A stretch of 34,861 nucleotides of DNA, taken from contig DDSN01000115.1 in NCBI GenBank assembly GCA_002343395.1, positions 1 through 34,861 of the forward strand. Direction: 5' to 3'. A program made the position numbers and the translations under genes. How positions within the stretch are numbered: position 1 is the stretch's first letter; each line of letters opens with the position of its first letter. Under the pieces are notes generated by a model, which saw only the letters and a program-made list of their open reading frames with translations, made no database searches and was not told where the DNA came from. Below, in pieces: positions 15,410-23,881 of this stretch. The stretch comes from Hyphomonadaceae bacterium UBA2389 (lineage in GTDB: Bacteria; Pseudomonadota; Alphaproteobacteria; Caulobacterales; Aquidulcibacteraceae).

Positions 15410-16582
15410 ATGAGCGGGGAACTGGAAGCAGCGGGCGCGATGGCGACCGCCGGGCTTGTCGCTGGAGCAATCGAGGGCCGGCAGGCGCACGATCACGCCG
15501 AAGGGGCGTGCTTGAACTGCGGCGCCGTGCTGGCGGGCGCCTATTGCAGCCAGTGTGGCCAGGCTGCTCACGCACACCGGACACTGTCGCACCTCTTCGA
15601 GGAAGTACTGCACGGCCTTTTCCACTTCGACACCAAGGCGTGGCGGACCTTGCCGATGCTGGCGAGCCGGCCGGGCACGCTGACCCACGATTACATCTAC
15701 GGGAAACGCGCGCGGTATATTTCGCCGCTGGCGCTGTTCTTGTTCACAGTGTTTTTCATGTTCTTCGTGTTCGCGTTCGTGGACGTGGATTTGCTGCAGG
15801 TGAACGCCGGTCCTGGCGGCCCGATCAGCGAGCAGCGGCGCGCGGAGCTGCAGGCGGACCTTCAAGAAGCGCGCGCTGACCTGCAAAGAACAGAGCAAGA
15901 GTTGGCGGCGCGGCGCGCGGCGGCCGGCGGCGCCGTCACAGAGGACGAGCGCGGCGTTGTGGTTGCGCGTCGCGTGGTGGAACGGCTTGAAGCGAGGCTC
16001 GCAGAGCCCACGCCCGCCGCAACGCCTCAAGCGACAACCGAAGCATCGCCCGAAGCAGACGCGGCTGGCGCGCATGCGGTCGCCGGCGAGCCGCGATGGC
16101 AGGATGCTGTCAGCGAAGCCGCAAAGAATGGCGACATCACGGTGGGAACGCCTTTCCCGCAGCTGAACCAGCGCATCCAGCACAGCCTCGAGAATCCGGA
16201 CCTGGCGCTCTACAAAATGCAGCAGGCGGCTTACAAATTTTCGTTCCTGCTTGTTCCGATATCCCTGCCGTTCATCTGGCTGCTGTTTCTCTGGAAGCGC
16301 GGCCTGACGCTTTACGATCACGCTGTGTTTACGCTGTACTCTTTGTCGTTCGCGTCGCTGATCTTCGTTTTCGCGGCGGTGACAGAGGGCGTGCCGTGGC
16401 TTCAGTGGCTTGGCGCTATGGCGATGCTGGCCATGCCGGTGCATATGTTCTTCCACCTGAAGGGCGCCTATGCGCTCGGCTGGTACTCGGCATTCTGGCG
16501 AACATTGTTTCTGCTGCTGTTCGCGTTCCTTTCGCTGACGATCTTCATGATCGCAATCATCGTCTTGGGGTTGGGCGGATGA
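15410..16582 (+). CDS. DUF3667-type zinc-ribbon membrane protein
   Basis: A 390-residue protein. A zinc ribbon, CLNCGAVLAGAYCSQCGQ (about residues 34-51), is followed by the DUF3667 segment HLFEEVLHGLFHFDTKAWRT, then LASRPGTLTHDYIYGKRARY and a first membrane helix (PLALFLFTVFFMFFVFAF). Next is a long soluble region with a predicted coiled coil (about 145-180, RRAELQADLQEARADLQRTE) and an Ala/Pro/Thr linker, then four C-terminal membrane helices. Function of the family is unknown. The ATG at 15410 puts the zinc ribbon near the start; upstream in-frame codons overlap the previous gene and look unlike protein. It heads a five-gene operon. Confidence 0.82.
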   Translation: MSGELEAAGAMATAGLVAGAIEGRQAHDHAEGACLNCGAVLAGAYCSQCGQAAHAHRTLSHLFEEVLHGLFHFDTKAWRTLPMLASRPGTLTHDYIYGKRARYISPLALFLFTVFFMFFVFAFVDVDLLQVNAGPGGPISEQRRAELQADLQEARADLQRTEQELAARRAAAGGAVTEDERGVVVARRVVERLEARLAEPTPAATPQATTEASPEADAAGAHAVAGEPRWQDAVSEAAKNGDITVGTPFPQLNQRIQHSLENPDLALYKMQQAAYKFSFLLVPISLPFIWLLFLWKRGLTLYDHAVFTLYSLSFASLIFVFAAVTEGVPWLQWLGAMAMLAMPVHMFFHLKGAYALGWYSAFWRTLFLLLFAFLSLTIFMIAIIVLGLGG

Positions 16583-16968
16583 GCGACTGGATAATCCTGG
16601 CCATCTCAACCGTGTTTGTCGCGGCGATGGTCGTGTTCGCGGCGCTGCTGGGGTTTCGCGACACCGTGCGCTTGGACGAAGCCGAGTTGCGCCGTTTGGC
16701 GGCGGGCGAGGGCGCTGCGTTGGAAGAGTGGGCGATCGCACGGGGCCAACGCGCCGCGGCTGCGCGCTTGAGCGGCGGCAGGTTCATGGCGGTGCGGGTC
16801 ATGGGCGACGGGATCAGCGTGCGCGTCGCGCGGGTTGAAGCGGCGCGGATCACGCTCCGGCGCGGCGGCGTCACGCTGTCATTCGCCGACACCGGATTTC
16901 CGCCGCTCTATCTGAAAACACAAGAACCGCCGGCTGCCTGGTTGGCGAGCCTGGCGCGGGGAGGCTAG
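16579..16968 (+). CDS. Small single-span membrane protein, unknown
   Basis: A 129-residue protein whose ATG overlaps the DUF3667 stop (ATGA at 16579). An N-terminal membrane helix (IILAISTVFVAAMVVFAALLG, residues 5-25) leads to a soluble domain rich in short hydrophobic strands (RFMAVRVMGDGISVRVARVE, RITLRRGGVTLSF), plausibly a small beta-barrel. No recognised family. The tight coupling on both sides suggests it works with the DUF3667 protein or the following sterol-desaturase-family enzyme. Confidence 0.7.
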   Translation: MSDWIILAISTVFVAAMVVFAALLGFRDTVRLDEAELRRLAAGEGAALEEWAIARGQRAAAARLSGGRFMAVRVMGDGISVRVARVEAARITLRRGGVTLSFADTGFPPLYLKTQEPPAAWLASLARGG

Positions 16969-16970
16969 CC

Positions 16971-17897
16971 GTGAGAGCGCCCATTGAGCCGCCGTTCGAG
17001 ATACCGCCGATCGTAACGTACGCGGTGCCGGCGTTCGTCCTGCTGATCATCATCGAGATGATCGTGGTGCGCGCAACCCACAAAGGCCGCTATCAGTTCG
17101 TGGATTCAGCGACGTCGCTCTCGATGGGGCTGGGAAACCAAGTCGCCAAGGTGTTGGTCGGCGCCGTGGCGGTCGCGGCGTATTATTGGGTGTCGCAGTA
17201 TCGATTGTTTGATCTTGGCTGGACCTGGCCGGTGCTTGTCGCCTGCTTCTTTGCCGAGGATCTCGCTTATTATTGGATGCATCGCGTCAGCCATGAGCGG
17301 CGCTGGTTTTGGGCGAGCCATGTCATCCACCACTCTTCACAGCACTACAATTTGACCACAGCGCTGCGCCAAACCTGGACGGGCACATTGGGCCTCACCT
17401 TCATTTTCTGGCTGCCGCTGGTTTGGATCGGTTTCCCGCCGGAAATGGTGCTGATGTTCTCGGGCATAAGCCTTGTGTACCAGTTCTGGATCCACACTGA
17501 GTTGATTGACCGCATGGGGCCGCTCGAGTGGGTGTTTAACACGCCTTCTCATCATCGCGTGCATCACGCCATCAACGCGCGCTATCTCGACGCGAACTAC
17601 GCGGGTGTGCTGATCATCTGGGATAGGATTTTTGGGACCTTCGTGCCCGAGACCAAGGATGAGAAGATCCAGTACGGCATCATTTCGCAACTCGGCACGT
17701 TCAACCCGTTCCGCGTCGCGTTCCATGAGTGGCTCGGCATTTGGCGCGACGTGACCGGCGCGAAGTCCTTCGCCGAGGTTCTTGGGTACTTGTTCGGCCC
17801 GCCGGGTTGGAGCCCGGACGGATCGCGAAAAACATCGGCGTCGATCAAGGCCGCTTGGCGCGCGCAGGGACAAAGCGCGGCGACAGCCGCGGAGTAG
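16971..17897 (+). CDS. Sterol desaturase/fatty-acid hydroxylase family membrane enzyme
   Basis: A 308-residue di-iron membrane oxygenase. The eight-histidine signature is complete: HRVSH (residues 104-108), HVIHHS (about 117-122) and HHRVHH later, with several hydrophobic helices. Family members hydroxylate or desaturate lipids (sterols, carotenoids, sphingolipids, ornithine lipids) using O2 at the inner membrane; the substrate cannot be read here. It starts at GTG 16971, two bases after the preceding stop, with no alternative ATG before the first helix, and ends two bases before the PaiB-like gene. The tail after about residue 290 is Ala/Ser-rich. Confidence 0.9.
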   Translation: MRAPIEPPFEIPPIVTYAVPAFVLLIIIEMIVVRATHKGRYQFVDSATSLSMGLGNQVAKVLVGAVAVAAYYWVSQYRLFDLGWTWPVLVACFFAEDLAYYWMHRVSHERRWFWASHVIHHSSQHYNLTTALRQTWTGTLGLTFIFWLPLVWIGFPPEMVLMFSGISLVYQFWIHTELIDRMGPLEWVFNTPSHHRVHHAINARYLDANYAGVLIIWDRIFGTFVPETKDEKIQYGIISQLGTFNPFRVAFHEWLGIWRDVTGAKSFAEVLGYLFGPPGWSPDGSRKTSASIKAAWRAQGQSAATAAE

Positions 17898-17899
17898 GG

Positions 17900-18517
17900 A
17901 TGTACGTTCCATCTCACTTCGAGGCTGACGAGGCGCTTGCGGCGCGTCTATCGGTTCGATTCGCCGGCATCGTGATCACTGTCGATCCTGAAGGAGCCCC
18001 CGTCGCCACGCACGCGCCGTTGCTTTGGGATGCCGGCGCGAAAACGGCAAGCGGTCACATCGCGCGCGCCAATCCGCAATGGCGTTTTCCTTCGACGCGT
18101 GCGCTTGTTGTGTTGGCGGGACCCGAGGCGTACGTCTCTCCATCCTGGTGCCCGTCGAAGGCCGAACACGGCAAGGTCGTCCCGACTTGGAACTACGAGG
18201 CGGTGCATCTGAGCGGCTCGATTACGTGGTTCGATGACGCCGAGCGCCTGCGGGCACTAGTGAGCGATCTGTCGGCGGTGCATGAGAATGCTCGTGAAAA
18301 CCCATGGCGCATCGAAGATGCGCCGCGCCCCTACATCGATGCGATGCTGCGCGGCATCGTGGGCTTTTCGATGCGCGCGGAGGCCATAGAATCGAAACGC
18401 AAATTGTCGCAGAATAAAAGCGCGGCGGATTTCGCGGGCGTTGCCGAAGGGCTTGCGGGAACCTGCGTGCCAGCATCTATCGAGATCGCCGGCCTGATGC
18501 GTACGCTGAAGTCATGA
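17900..18517 (+). CDS. PaiB-family FMN-binding protein
   Basis: A 205-residue protein of the PaiB/FMN-binding negative-regulator family. It opens MYVPSHFEADE, has ATHAPLLWD, the GHIARANPQW motif typical of the FMN-binding split barrel, YVSPSWCPSK, VVPTWNYEAVH and a C-terminal FSMRAEAIESKRKLSQNKS stretch. In Bacillus PaiB represses sporulation and protease genes; in proteobacteria the family is mostly uncharacterised and may be a flavin-dependent enzyme rather than a DNA-binding repressor. GGAGTAGGG just upstream provides the ribosome site. Its end overlaps the DUF1489 start. Confidence 0.9.
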   Translation: MYVPSHFEADEALAARLSVRFAGIVITVDPEGAPVATHAPLLWDAGAKTASGHIARANPQWRFPSTRALVVLAGPEAYVSPSWCPSKAEHGKVVPTWNYEAVHLSGSITWFDDAERLRALVSDLSAVHENARENPWRIEDAPRPYIDAMLRGIVGFSMRAEAIESKRKLSQNKSAADFAGVAEGLAGTCVPASIEIAGLMRTLKS

Positions 18518-18927
18518 CGCTTCACATCATGAAACTCTGCGTGGGCGCCGATAGCGTGGAGGACTTGGCCAACTGGCAAAGCGGGCAAATCAAAAAGCGC
18601 AAACGCCCCGTGTGCGGCACACGCATGTGGCCCAAGCGTGTCGACGAAGTGCTCGCGGGCGGATCGCTGTATTGGGTGATCAAAGGGGCGATCCTGGTGC
18701 GCCAACGGATCGTCGAGATCGCCGAAGTGCGCGACGATCACGGTTTGCGTTGCGGGCTTTACCTTGAGCCGGATTTGGTGCGCACCAGCCCGCAGCCGCG
18801 GCGGGCGTTTCAAGGGTGGCGCTACCTCGAACCGAAGGATGCGCCACAGGATTTGAGCGACCTCAAGGGCGGCGACGATCTTCCGGAGCACTTGCGTAGG
18901 CAGCTGGTCGAACTCGGCGCGTGGTGA
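18514..18927 (+). CDS. DUF1489 family protein
   Basis: A 137-residue protein with the family's hallmark stretches: MKLCVGADSVEDLANWQ, TRMWPKR, GGSLYWVIKGAILVRQRI and GLRCGLYLEPDLVRTSPQP, ending in WRYLEPKDAP. DUF1489 is an alphaproteobacterial family of unknown function, usually a single gene per genome, which helps place the organism. The ATG at 18514 overlaps the preceding stop (ATGA). It closes the five-gene operon; there is no clear terminator after it. Confidence 0.9.
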   Translation: MTLHIMKLCVGADSVEDLANWQSGQIKKRKRPVCGTRMWPKRVDEVLAGGSLYWVIKGAILVRQRIVEIAEVRDDHGLRCGLYLEPDLVRTSPQPRRAFQGWRYLEPKDAPQDLSDLKGGDDLPEHLRRQLVELGAW

Positions 18928-19060
18928 CCGCTTGAGCTGGCGGCGAAGGCGTGAAACAGTATCCGTGTCGGCGGGAAGTCGCCGGCGCGAATGCAAGAAG
19001 CGGCGCCTGCCGCCAAAGCTCCGGCGATACGGCGCCGCCCGGCCACACGAGTGGATATTG

Positions 19061-19067
19061 GGAGGTG
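19061..19067 (+). promoter_or_regulatory. Strong ribosome binding site deciding the EF-G-like start
   Basis: GGAGGTG lies 6 bases before ATG 19074. The frame opens further upstream to 18951, so this site decides the start. The 146-bp gap after DUF1489 otherwise shows no clear terminator or promoter. Confidence 0.8.
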
Positions 19068-19073
19068 CGGGCC

Positions 19074-21071
19074 ATGCCTGAAAGCAAGACAGCCAACATT
19101 GTGAGGGCAATCGCCGTCGTCGGGCCCACCGGGGCGGGCAAGACGGCGTTGACGCAGGCTCTGGCATCGGCCGCCTCGGGCGGGTCGGGCGCGATCCCGA
19201 ACGCAGCAGGCCAATCCACGGAAACCGTTTTCACCGCGCTCGACTATATGGGCGATCACTACGCTCTTATCGATGCGCCGGGCGCGGTCGATTTCCTCGC
19301 CGACGCGGACTACGCCTTGCCGGCGGCCGATCTCGCGATCGTTGTGGCCGATCCTGACCCAGACAAGGCGGTGTTGCTGCAGCCGTTTTTGAGGGCGGTC
19401 GAGGAGAGCAAGGTCCCACACGTTCTTTTCATCAACAAGATCGATCAGGCGCGCGGACGCATCCGCGACTTGCTGGAGGCGCTGCAACCGGTCAGCGCGT
19501 TGCCCTTGGTCGCGCGGCAAATCCCGATCTGGGAAGACGAGAAAGTCGCGGGCTATGTCGATTTGGCCCTGGAGCGCGCCTATCATTATGAGGCGGGCAA
19601 GCCGTCGAAGGTGATTGATATTCCCAAGGATGTCGCGGAGCGCGAGCATGAAGCGCGCTTCCACATGTTGGAGCAGCTTGCGGACTTCGACGACGCGCTC
19701 ATGGAGCAGCTGCTTTCCGATGTGACGCCAGATCGCGACACGATCTTCGCCGACCTTGTGCGCGAAACGCACGAGGGACTCATCGCGCCGGTATTTTTCG
19801 GATCGACCGCGCAAGGCCACGGCATCCGTCGCCTGTTGAAGGCGTTGCGCCACGATACCCCGGCGCCGTCGCTGGCCGCCAGGCGGCTGGGATTGGACGG
19901 CGCGGGAGCGTACGTGATGAAGATTTCACATGCCGGGCAGGCGGGAAAACTCGCCTACGCGCGCATGTTCGGCAAGGCCATCGCCGACGCCGATCAGTTC
20001 ACCTTAAGCGACGGCTCGACCCAGCGTGCGGGCGCGTTGTTCTCGGTCCATGGCGCGCAGACCAAGAAGGTATCCTCCGCGCCGGAGGGCGACGTCGTCG
20101 CCCTAGGCAAGCTCGACCCGGTGGCCGCGGGGGATCTCTTGAGCATCGGCGGGGGCGTCAAACGCGCCGCTGTCGCGCCGCCACGGCGTTACCCCGTTTA
20201 TCAACTCGCGATCGCCACCAAGGATCGCAAGGACGACGTAAGATTGTCCGGCGCGTTGCAGAAACTGGTTGAGGAAGACCCAGGCTTGCACGTTCATCAC
20301 GATCAAACAACGCATGAAATTCTCTTGCAGGGACAAGGTGAGCCGCACCTGCGCGTGGTGCTTGATCGCCTGAAATCCCGGTTTGGCGTGGATGTGTCCA
20401 CGGCGCGCCCTTCGACGCCGTATCAAGAGACGATCAAGAAGAGCGCCGAAAAGCGCGGGCGCCACAAAAAGCAAACCGGCGGACACGGACAGTTCGGCGA
20501 TTGCGTCATCCAGGTTGGGCCACTGCCACGCGGCGGCGGATTCGAGTTCGTCGACAAGATTCACGGCGGCGCGATCCCGCGGCAATGGATTCCGGCGGTG
20601 GAAACCGGCGTGAAAGACGCGATGCAAAAGGGGCCGATAGGGTTTCCGGTTGTCGACGTGTCCGTCACTTTGATCGATGGGTCTTTCCACCCGGTCGATT
20701 CCTCCGAACACTCATTCCAGATGGCGGGGCGCATCGGCATGAGCGACGCGCTTGCGGAGTGCAGTCCGGTCCTGCTCGAACCAATCGAGAAGCTCTCGAT
20801 CTTCACGCCGAATTCCGGCACGTCGAAGATCAATTCGGCGGTGTCGAGCAATGGCGGGCAGATATTGGGCTTTGAAGCCCGCGACGGATGGCCCGGTTGG
20901 GACCGGGTGGACGCATACTTGCCGCATGCCGAGCGTCAGAACTTCATCATCGAGTTGCGCTCGCTCACGCAGGGATTGGCCACGTTCGAGGCTGTGTTCG
21001 ACCATATGGTCGAAGTGAGCGGCCGGCGCGCCGATGACGCGGTCAAGAAGGCGCAGGCGAGCGCGGCCTGA
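19074..21071 (+). CDS. EF-G-like translational GTPase paralogue with degenerate G domain
   Basis: A 665-residue protein with EF-G domain order. The P-loop is GPTGAGKT (residues 17-24) rather than the usual GHIDAGKT; the G3 motif is DAPGAVDF (67-74), with Ala71 where translational GTPases have the catalytic His of DTPGH; G4 is NKID (121-124). Only 42 residues separate P-loop and G3, against about 60 in EF-G, and no RGIT-like switch I can be found. Domains II-V are recognisable: RQWIPAVETGVKDAM, GFPVVDVSVTLIDGSFHPVDSSE and the late ALAECSPVLLEPIE. It is shorter than canonical EF-G (about 700). Probably an accessory paralogue (EF-G2-like), not the main fusA, which normally sits in the str operon. 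Confidence 0.85.
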   Translation: MPESKTANIVRAIAVVGPTGAGKTALTQALASAASGGSGAIPNAAGQSTETVFTALDYMGDHYALIDAPGAVDFLADADYALPAADLAIVVADPDPDKAVLLQPFLRAVEESKVPHVLFINKIDQARGRIRDLLEALQPVSALPLVARQIPIWEDEKVAGYVDLALERAYHYEAGKPSKVIDIPKDVAEREHEARFHMLEQLADFDDALMEQLLSDVTPDRDTIFADLVRETHEGLIAPVFFGSTAQGHGIRRLLKALRHDTPAPSLAARRLGLDGAGAYVMKISHAGQAGKLAYARMFGKAIADADQFTLSDGSTQRAGALFSVHGAQTKKVSSAPEGDVVALGKLDPVAAGDLLSIGGGVKRAAVAPPRRYPVYQLAIATKDRKDDVRLSGALQKLVEEDPGLHVHHDQTTHEILLQGQGEPHLRVVLDRLKSRFGVDVSTARPSTPYQETIKKSAEKRGRHKKQTGGHGQFGDCVIQVGPLPRGGGFEFVDKIHGGAIPRQWIPAVETGVKDAMQKGPIGFPVVDVSVTLIDGSFHPVDSSEHSFQMAGRIGMSDALAECSPVLLEPIEKLSIFTPNSGTSKINSAVSSNGGQILGFEARDGWPGWDRVDAYLPHAERQNFIIELRSLTQGLATFEAVFDHMVEVSGRRADDAVKKAQASAA

Positions 21072-21077
21072 GCTCCG

Positions 21078-21953
21078 TCAGGAGCGCGCCCGCGTCAGCC
21101 TGCGTTCATCCCACGCCGCGAGTAAACCGGCGGCGACAATGAGAACCGCGCCCAGATAAATTTGAGGGCGCGGCAGTTCGCTGAAGATAAAGTATCCGAT
21201 CACGCTTGCCCACAGCAGTTCGGAATAGTGAATGGGCGCGAGTTGCTGCGCCTCGGCGTGCGCGTAGGCGCGCGCCATCATGTACATGAACGCGGCCGCG
21301 AACAGGCCCATGAGCAAAAACACAGGCCAGTCGCTCAGATTTGGCGGCGTCGCGAAAACCGAGGTGGGCACAACGAGGATAAGCGCGGGAACGAGGCTCG
21401 AAAGGAGGCTTACGGCCGGCGCGCCATCAATGGCCGCGCGCAACCTCAGAAGCGCCATCGAAACCGCGAACAGCGCCGCCGAAACGAGCACAGCGACAAC
21501 ACCCCACGCATGCAGCGGCGATTCACTTGCATTCGGCGCGCCTGAAGCGGCGATTCCGACGCCGACAAAGCCGATCACACCGGCGGCGAGGCTGGAGGGT
21601 CTAAGCGTCTCGCCCGCTATGACCCGTGCGGCGAAGGGGATGAGCAGGACCCCCACGAAGGAGTAGGTCACGGCTTCGGCCAACGGCAGCACCGTTATCG
21701 ACCAGAAGAAGCCGGTTCCCGCGAACGTTGTCACGAGCCCGCGCAATCCGTGGACGCGCCACATCGGCGGCGTGATCCGGGGCATGCCGGCGTGAGCGTA
21801 GGCGATCATGGAAAAGGCCGCGCCGAAGGCATAGCGCCCGAGCGCCACCAGCAGAATGTGGTTGGAATTGCCAAGGTGCTTGATGGTTGCATCCATCGCC
21901 GCGCCCAAGACAATGGCTATGACAAGCGCCAAGACTGGCGACAACGCACGCAT
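21078..21953 (-). CDS. EamA/DMT-family transporter
   Basis: A 291-residue inner-membrane protein with about ten hydrophobic helices in two EamA repeats; landmarks are GAAMDATIKHL in helix 1, WRVHGLRGLVTTFAGTGFFWS, LPLAEAVTYSFVGVLLIPFAARVI ending repeat 1, and the repeat-2 AEAQQLAPIHYSELLWASVIGYF with FSELPRPQIYLGA. Drug/metabolite transporters of this kind export amino acids, nucleobases or related solutes; the substrate is unknown. Convergent with the EF-G-like gene (6-base gap, no obvious terminator) and divergent from the acyl-CoA dehydrogenase operon. Confidence 0.9.
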   Translation of the reverse strand: MRALSPVLALVIAIVLGAAMDATIKHLGNSNHILLVALGRYAFGAAFSMIAYAHAGMPRITPPMWRVHGLRGLVTTFAGTGFFWSITVLPLAEAVTYSFVGVLLIPFAARVIAGETLRPSSLAAGVIGFVGVGIAASGAPNASESPLHAWGVVAVLVSAALFAVSMALLRLRAAIDGAPAVSLLSSLVPALILVVPTSVFATPPNLSDWPVFLLMGLFAAAFMYMMARAYAHAEAQQLAPIHYSELLWASVIGYFIFSELPRPQIYLGAVLIVAAGLLAAWDERRLTRARS

Positions 21954-22071
21954 GACTTCCCCCAGGGAGTGCTTGTTGCTGATCGGCCGGCATCCGGCAA
22001 CCGCGGACTCTGTTTCGCGACGCGCTGGCGCCGCGAGCTCGCGGCGCTATAAGGCCGGCAAAGAGGACGAC

Positions 22072-23208
22072 ATGGCCGATCTGACGGAAGACCAGAAGCT
22101 CATTGTGGAGACCGCGCGCTCGTTTGCATTGGAGAAGCTACGGCCCAATGCCGCGCGCTGGGAGGAAGAGGGGCTGGATCGCGGCGTGCTGCGCGAACTG
22201 GCCGCGCTCGGGTTCGCGGGCATCTACGTTCGGGAAGACGTGGGCGGCTCCGGCCTCTCGCGTCTGGATGCGACGTTGATCTTCGAAGAACTTTCACGAG
22301 GGTGCATCGCCACGGCGGCGTTTGTGTCGATCCACAACATGTGCTCCTGGATGATCGACGCCTTCGGCGCCAAGGAGCAGCGGGAGCAGTGGTTGCCCAA
22401 GCTCACGAGTATGGAGCAGATCGCATCGTACTGCCTCACCGAGCCGGGCTCGGGTTCAGATGCGGGCGCGATGCGCACGACCGCGAAGGCGGATGGCAAC
22501 GCGCACTACGTCGTCAACGGATCGAAGGCTTTCATTTCAGGAGCGGGTTTTTCCGATCTTTACGTGTTGATGTGCCGCACCGGCGAGGATGGCCCCAAGG
22601 GCGTGTCGACGCTCTTGGTGAAGAACGGCGCCCCGGGGCTCTCGTTTGGAAAAGCAGAGGACAAGATGGGGTGGCGCGCGCAGCCCACCGCGATCGTCAA
22701 CTTCGAAGACTGCCGTGTTCCAGTGGAAGACAGGATTGGTCCAGAGGGCGAGGGCTTCAAATACGCCATGATGGGCTTGGACGGCGGCCGTCTGAATATC
22801 GCCGCGTGTGCTTTAGGCGGCGCCCAGGACGCGTTGGATCGAGCGTTGGCCTATGTGAAGGAGCGCAAGCAATTCGGCAAACGCATCGCGGATTTTCAAA
22901 ATACGCAGTTCGCGCTCGCCGACATGGAAACGGAGATAGCGGCCGCGCGCGCGCTGCTCCACACGGCCGCGCGCAAGCTTGACGCCAAGGCGCCGGATGC
23001 AACCAAATTCTGCGCTATGGCCAAACGGTTTGTCACCGACGCCGCTTTCAAGGTCGCGGATCAAGCTCTGCAACTGCACGGCGGCTATGGCTATCTCGCC
23101 GACTACGAGGTTGAGCGGATCGTTCGCGATCTGCGCGTTCATCGTATTCTCGAAGGGACCAACGAGATCATGCGCGTGATCATCTCACGGGAGATGCTGA
23201 GGGCGTGA
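22072..23208 (+). CDS. Isobutyryl-CoA dehydrogenase-like acyl-CoA dehydrogenase
   Basis: A 378-residue FAD flavoenzyme. Signatures: SIHNMCSWMIDAFG, ASYCLTEPGSGSDAGAM, NGSKAFISGAG, LQLHGGYGYL, and RILEGTNEIMR with catalytic Glu361. The SIHNMC...MID and LSFGKAEDKMGW segments closely match mammalian ACAD8, the isobutyryl-CoA dehydrogenase of valine catabolism, which makes methacrylyl-CoA. A short/branched-chain substrate is therefore likely; other branched acyl-CoA dehydrogenases remain possible. An AGAGGA ribosome site precedes ATG 22072; an upstream in-frame ATG lies inside the divergent EamA gene. It leads a four-gene overlapping operon. Confidence 0.9.
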   Translation: MADLTEDQKLIVETARSFALEKLRPNAARWEEEGLDRGVLRELAALGFAGIYVREDVGGSGLSRLDATLIFEELSRGCIATAAFVSIHNMCSWMIDAFGAKEQREQWLPKLTSMEQIASYCLTEPGSGSDAGAMRTTAKADGNAHYVVNGSKAFISGAGFSDLYVLMCRTGEDGPKGVSTLLVKNGAPGLSFGKAEDKMGWRAQPTAIVNFEDCRVPVEDRIGPEGEGFKYAMMGLDGGRLNIAACALGGAQDALDRALAYVKERKQFGKRIADFQNTQFALADMETEIAAARALLHTAARKLDAKAPDATKFCAMAKRFVTDAAFKVADQALQLHGGYGYLADYEVERIVRDLRVHRILEGTNEIMRVIISREMLRA

Positions 23209-23492
23209 GACGGCGTTTGGAGCTGCGCCGCTGGTTCGCAACAGTGCGGCGCGTCCTTTCCGAGGTGTGGAATCCAGTCGGCGCCGCCGGACTGCCAGAA
23301 GACGAATATGACGCTTATGTCTGGCCCCTCGTGCGCCTGTTGCGCGAGCAGGCTGCCGATGACACGATCTTGGCGCATTTGCGGGAGACCGAGCGAACGT
23401 ATTTTGACAGGGAGGCGGATGCGGCGCACTTGCGCGTCGTCCTCCAGGCGCTACGAAGCGCCAGCATCGGATCGGATGAGGAGTGTGAGTGA
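23205..23492 (+). CDS. Small DUF1871-like protein
   Basis: A 95-residue protein. The start is GTG 23205, overlapping the dehydrogenase stop (GTGA). The centre, VWNPVGAAGLPEDEYDAYVWPLV, resembles the DUF1871-type pattern (WDPIG...P..EYD.Y), a small helical fold also seen among uncharacterised immunity-like proteins; the match is by eye. No signal or membrane segment. Translational coupling on both sides argues that it is a real gene. Function unknown. Confidence 0.65.
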   Translation: MRRRLELRRWFATVRRVLSEVWNPVGAAGLPEDEYDAYVWPLVRLLREQAADDTILAHLRETERTYFDREADAAHLRVVLQALRSASIGSDEECE

Positions 23493-23881
23493 TGATAATG
23501 CGCGCTATGGCGATCGGCTTCGCGCTTTGGCTCATGAACGCGGCGATCTTTCGCTTCGCGGGGCAATACTTTTTCGTTCCCGATGTCGCGCCGCCGTTGC
23601 TTTTGTTCGCGGCCGTGGCCGCCTTGGGCGCGGTGATCTCCTTCGCCGTGCTTAAGCTCATGCGCGAGGCGCCCGGAGATGAAGGCGAGGCGGCGACGGC
23701 GCTGGCGTTTCCGAGTCTATTGCTCAATGCGCTTCTGACGCACGAGTTCGCGATGATCTTTCCAAACCTTGACGCCGGCCTTGACGGCGTGTTCGGCGGT
23801 CTCGCGATGATCTACGCGGCGTCGATGACCTTCACGGGTCTCCTGATGACCCGCCTTGCGCCGCAGGATGAGCGCGTTTGA
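23492..23881 (+). CDS. DUF5367-like four-helix membrane protein
   Basis: A 129-residue membrane protein with four hydrophobic segments (about 2-22, 30-50, 66-84 and 95-118). Features such as RFAGQYFF, PLLLFAAVAALGAVISF and the final MIYAASMTFTGLLMTRLAP fit the DUF5367 family; function unknown. ATG 23492 shares one base with the preceding stop (TGATG); GAGGAG at 23477-23482 is its ribosome site. A GTG one codon earlier is possible. Its stop overlaps the next gene. Confidence 0.7.
   Translation: MIMRAMAIGFALWLMNAAIFRFAGQYFFVPDVAPPLLLFAAVAALGAVISFAVLKLMREAPGDEGEAATALAFPSLLLNALLTHEFAMIFPNLDAGLDGVFGGLAMIYAASMTFTGLLMTRLAPQDERV

Noticed and set aside
15041..16741. 566-codon open frame on the minus strand
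   Set aside because: Arg/Gln/His-rich low-complexity translation opposite the DUF3667 gene, with no recognisable domain; a high-GC shadow frame.
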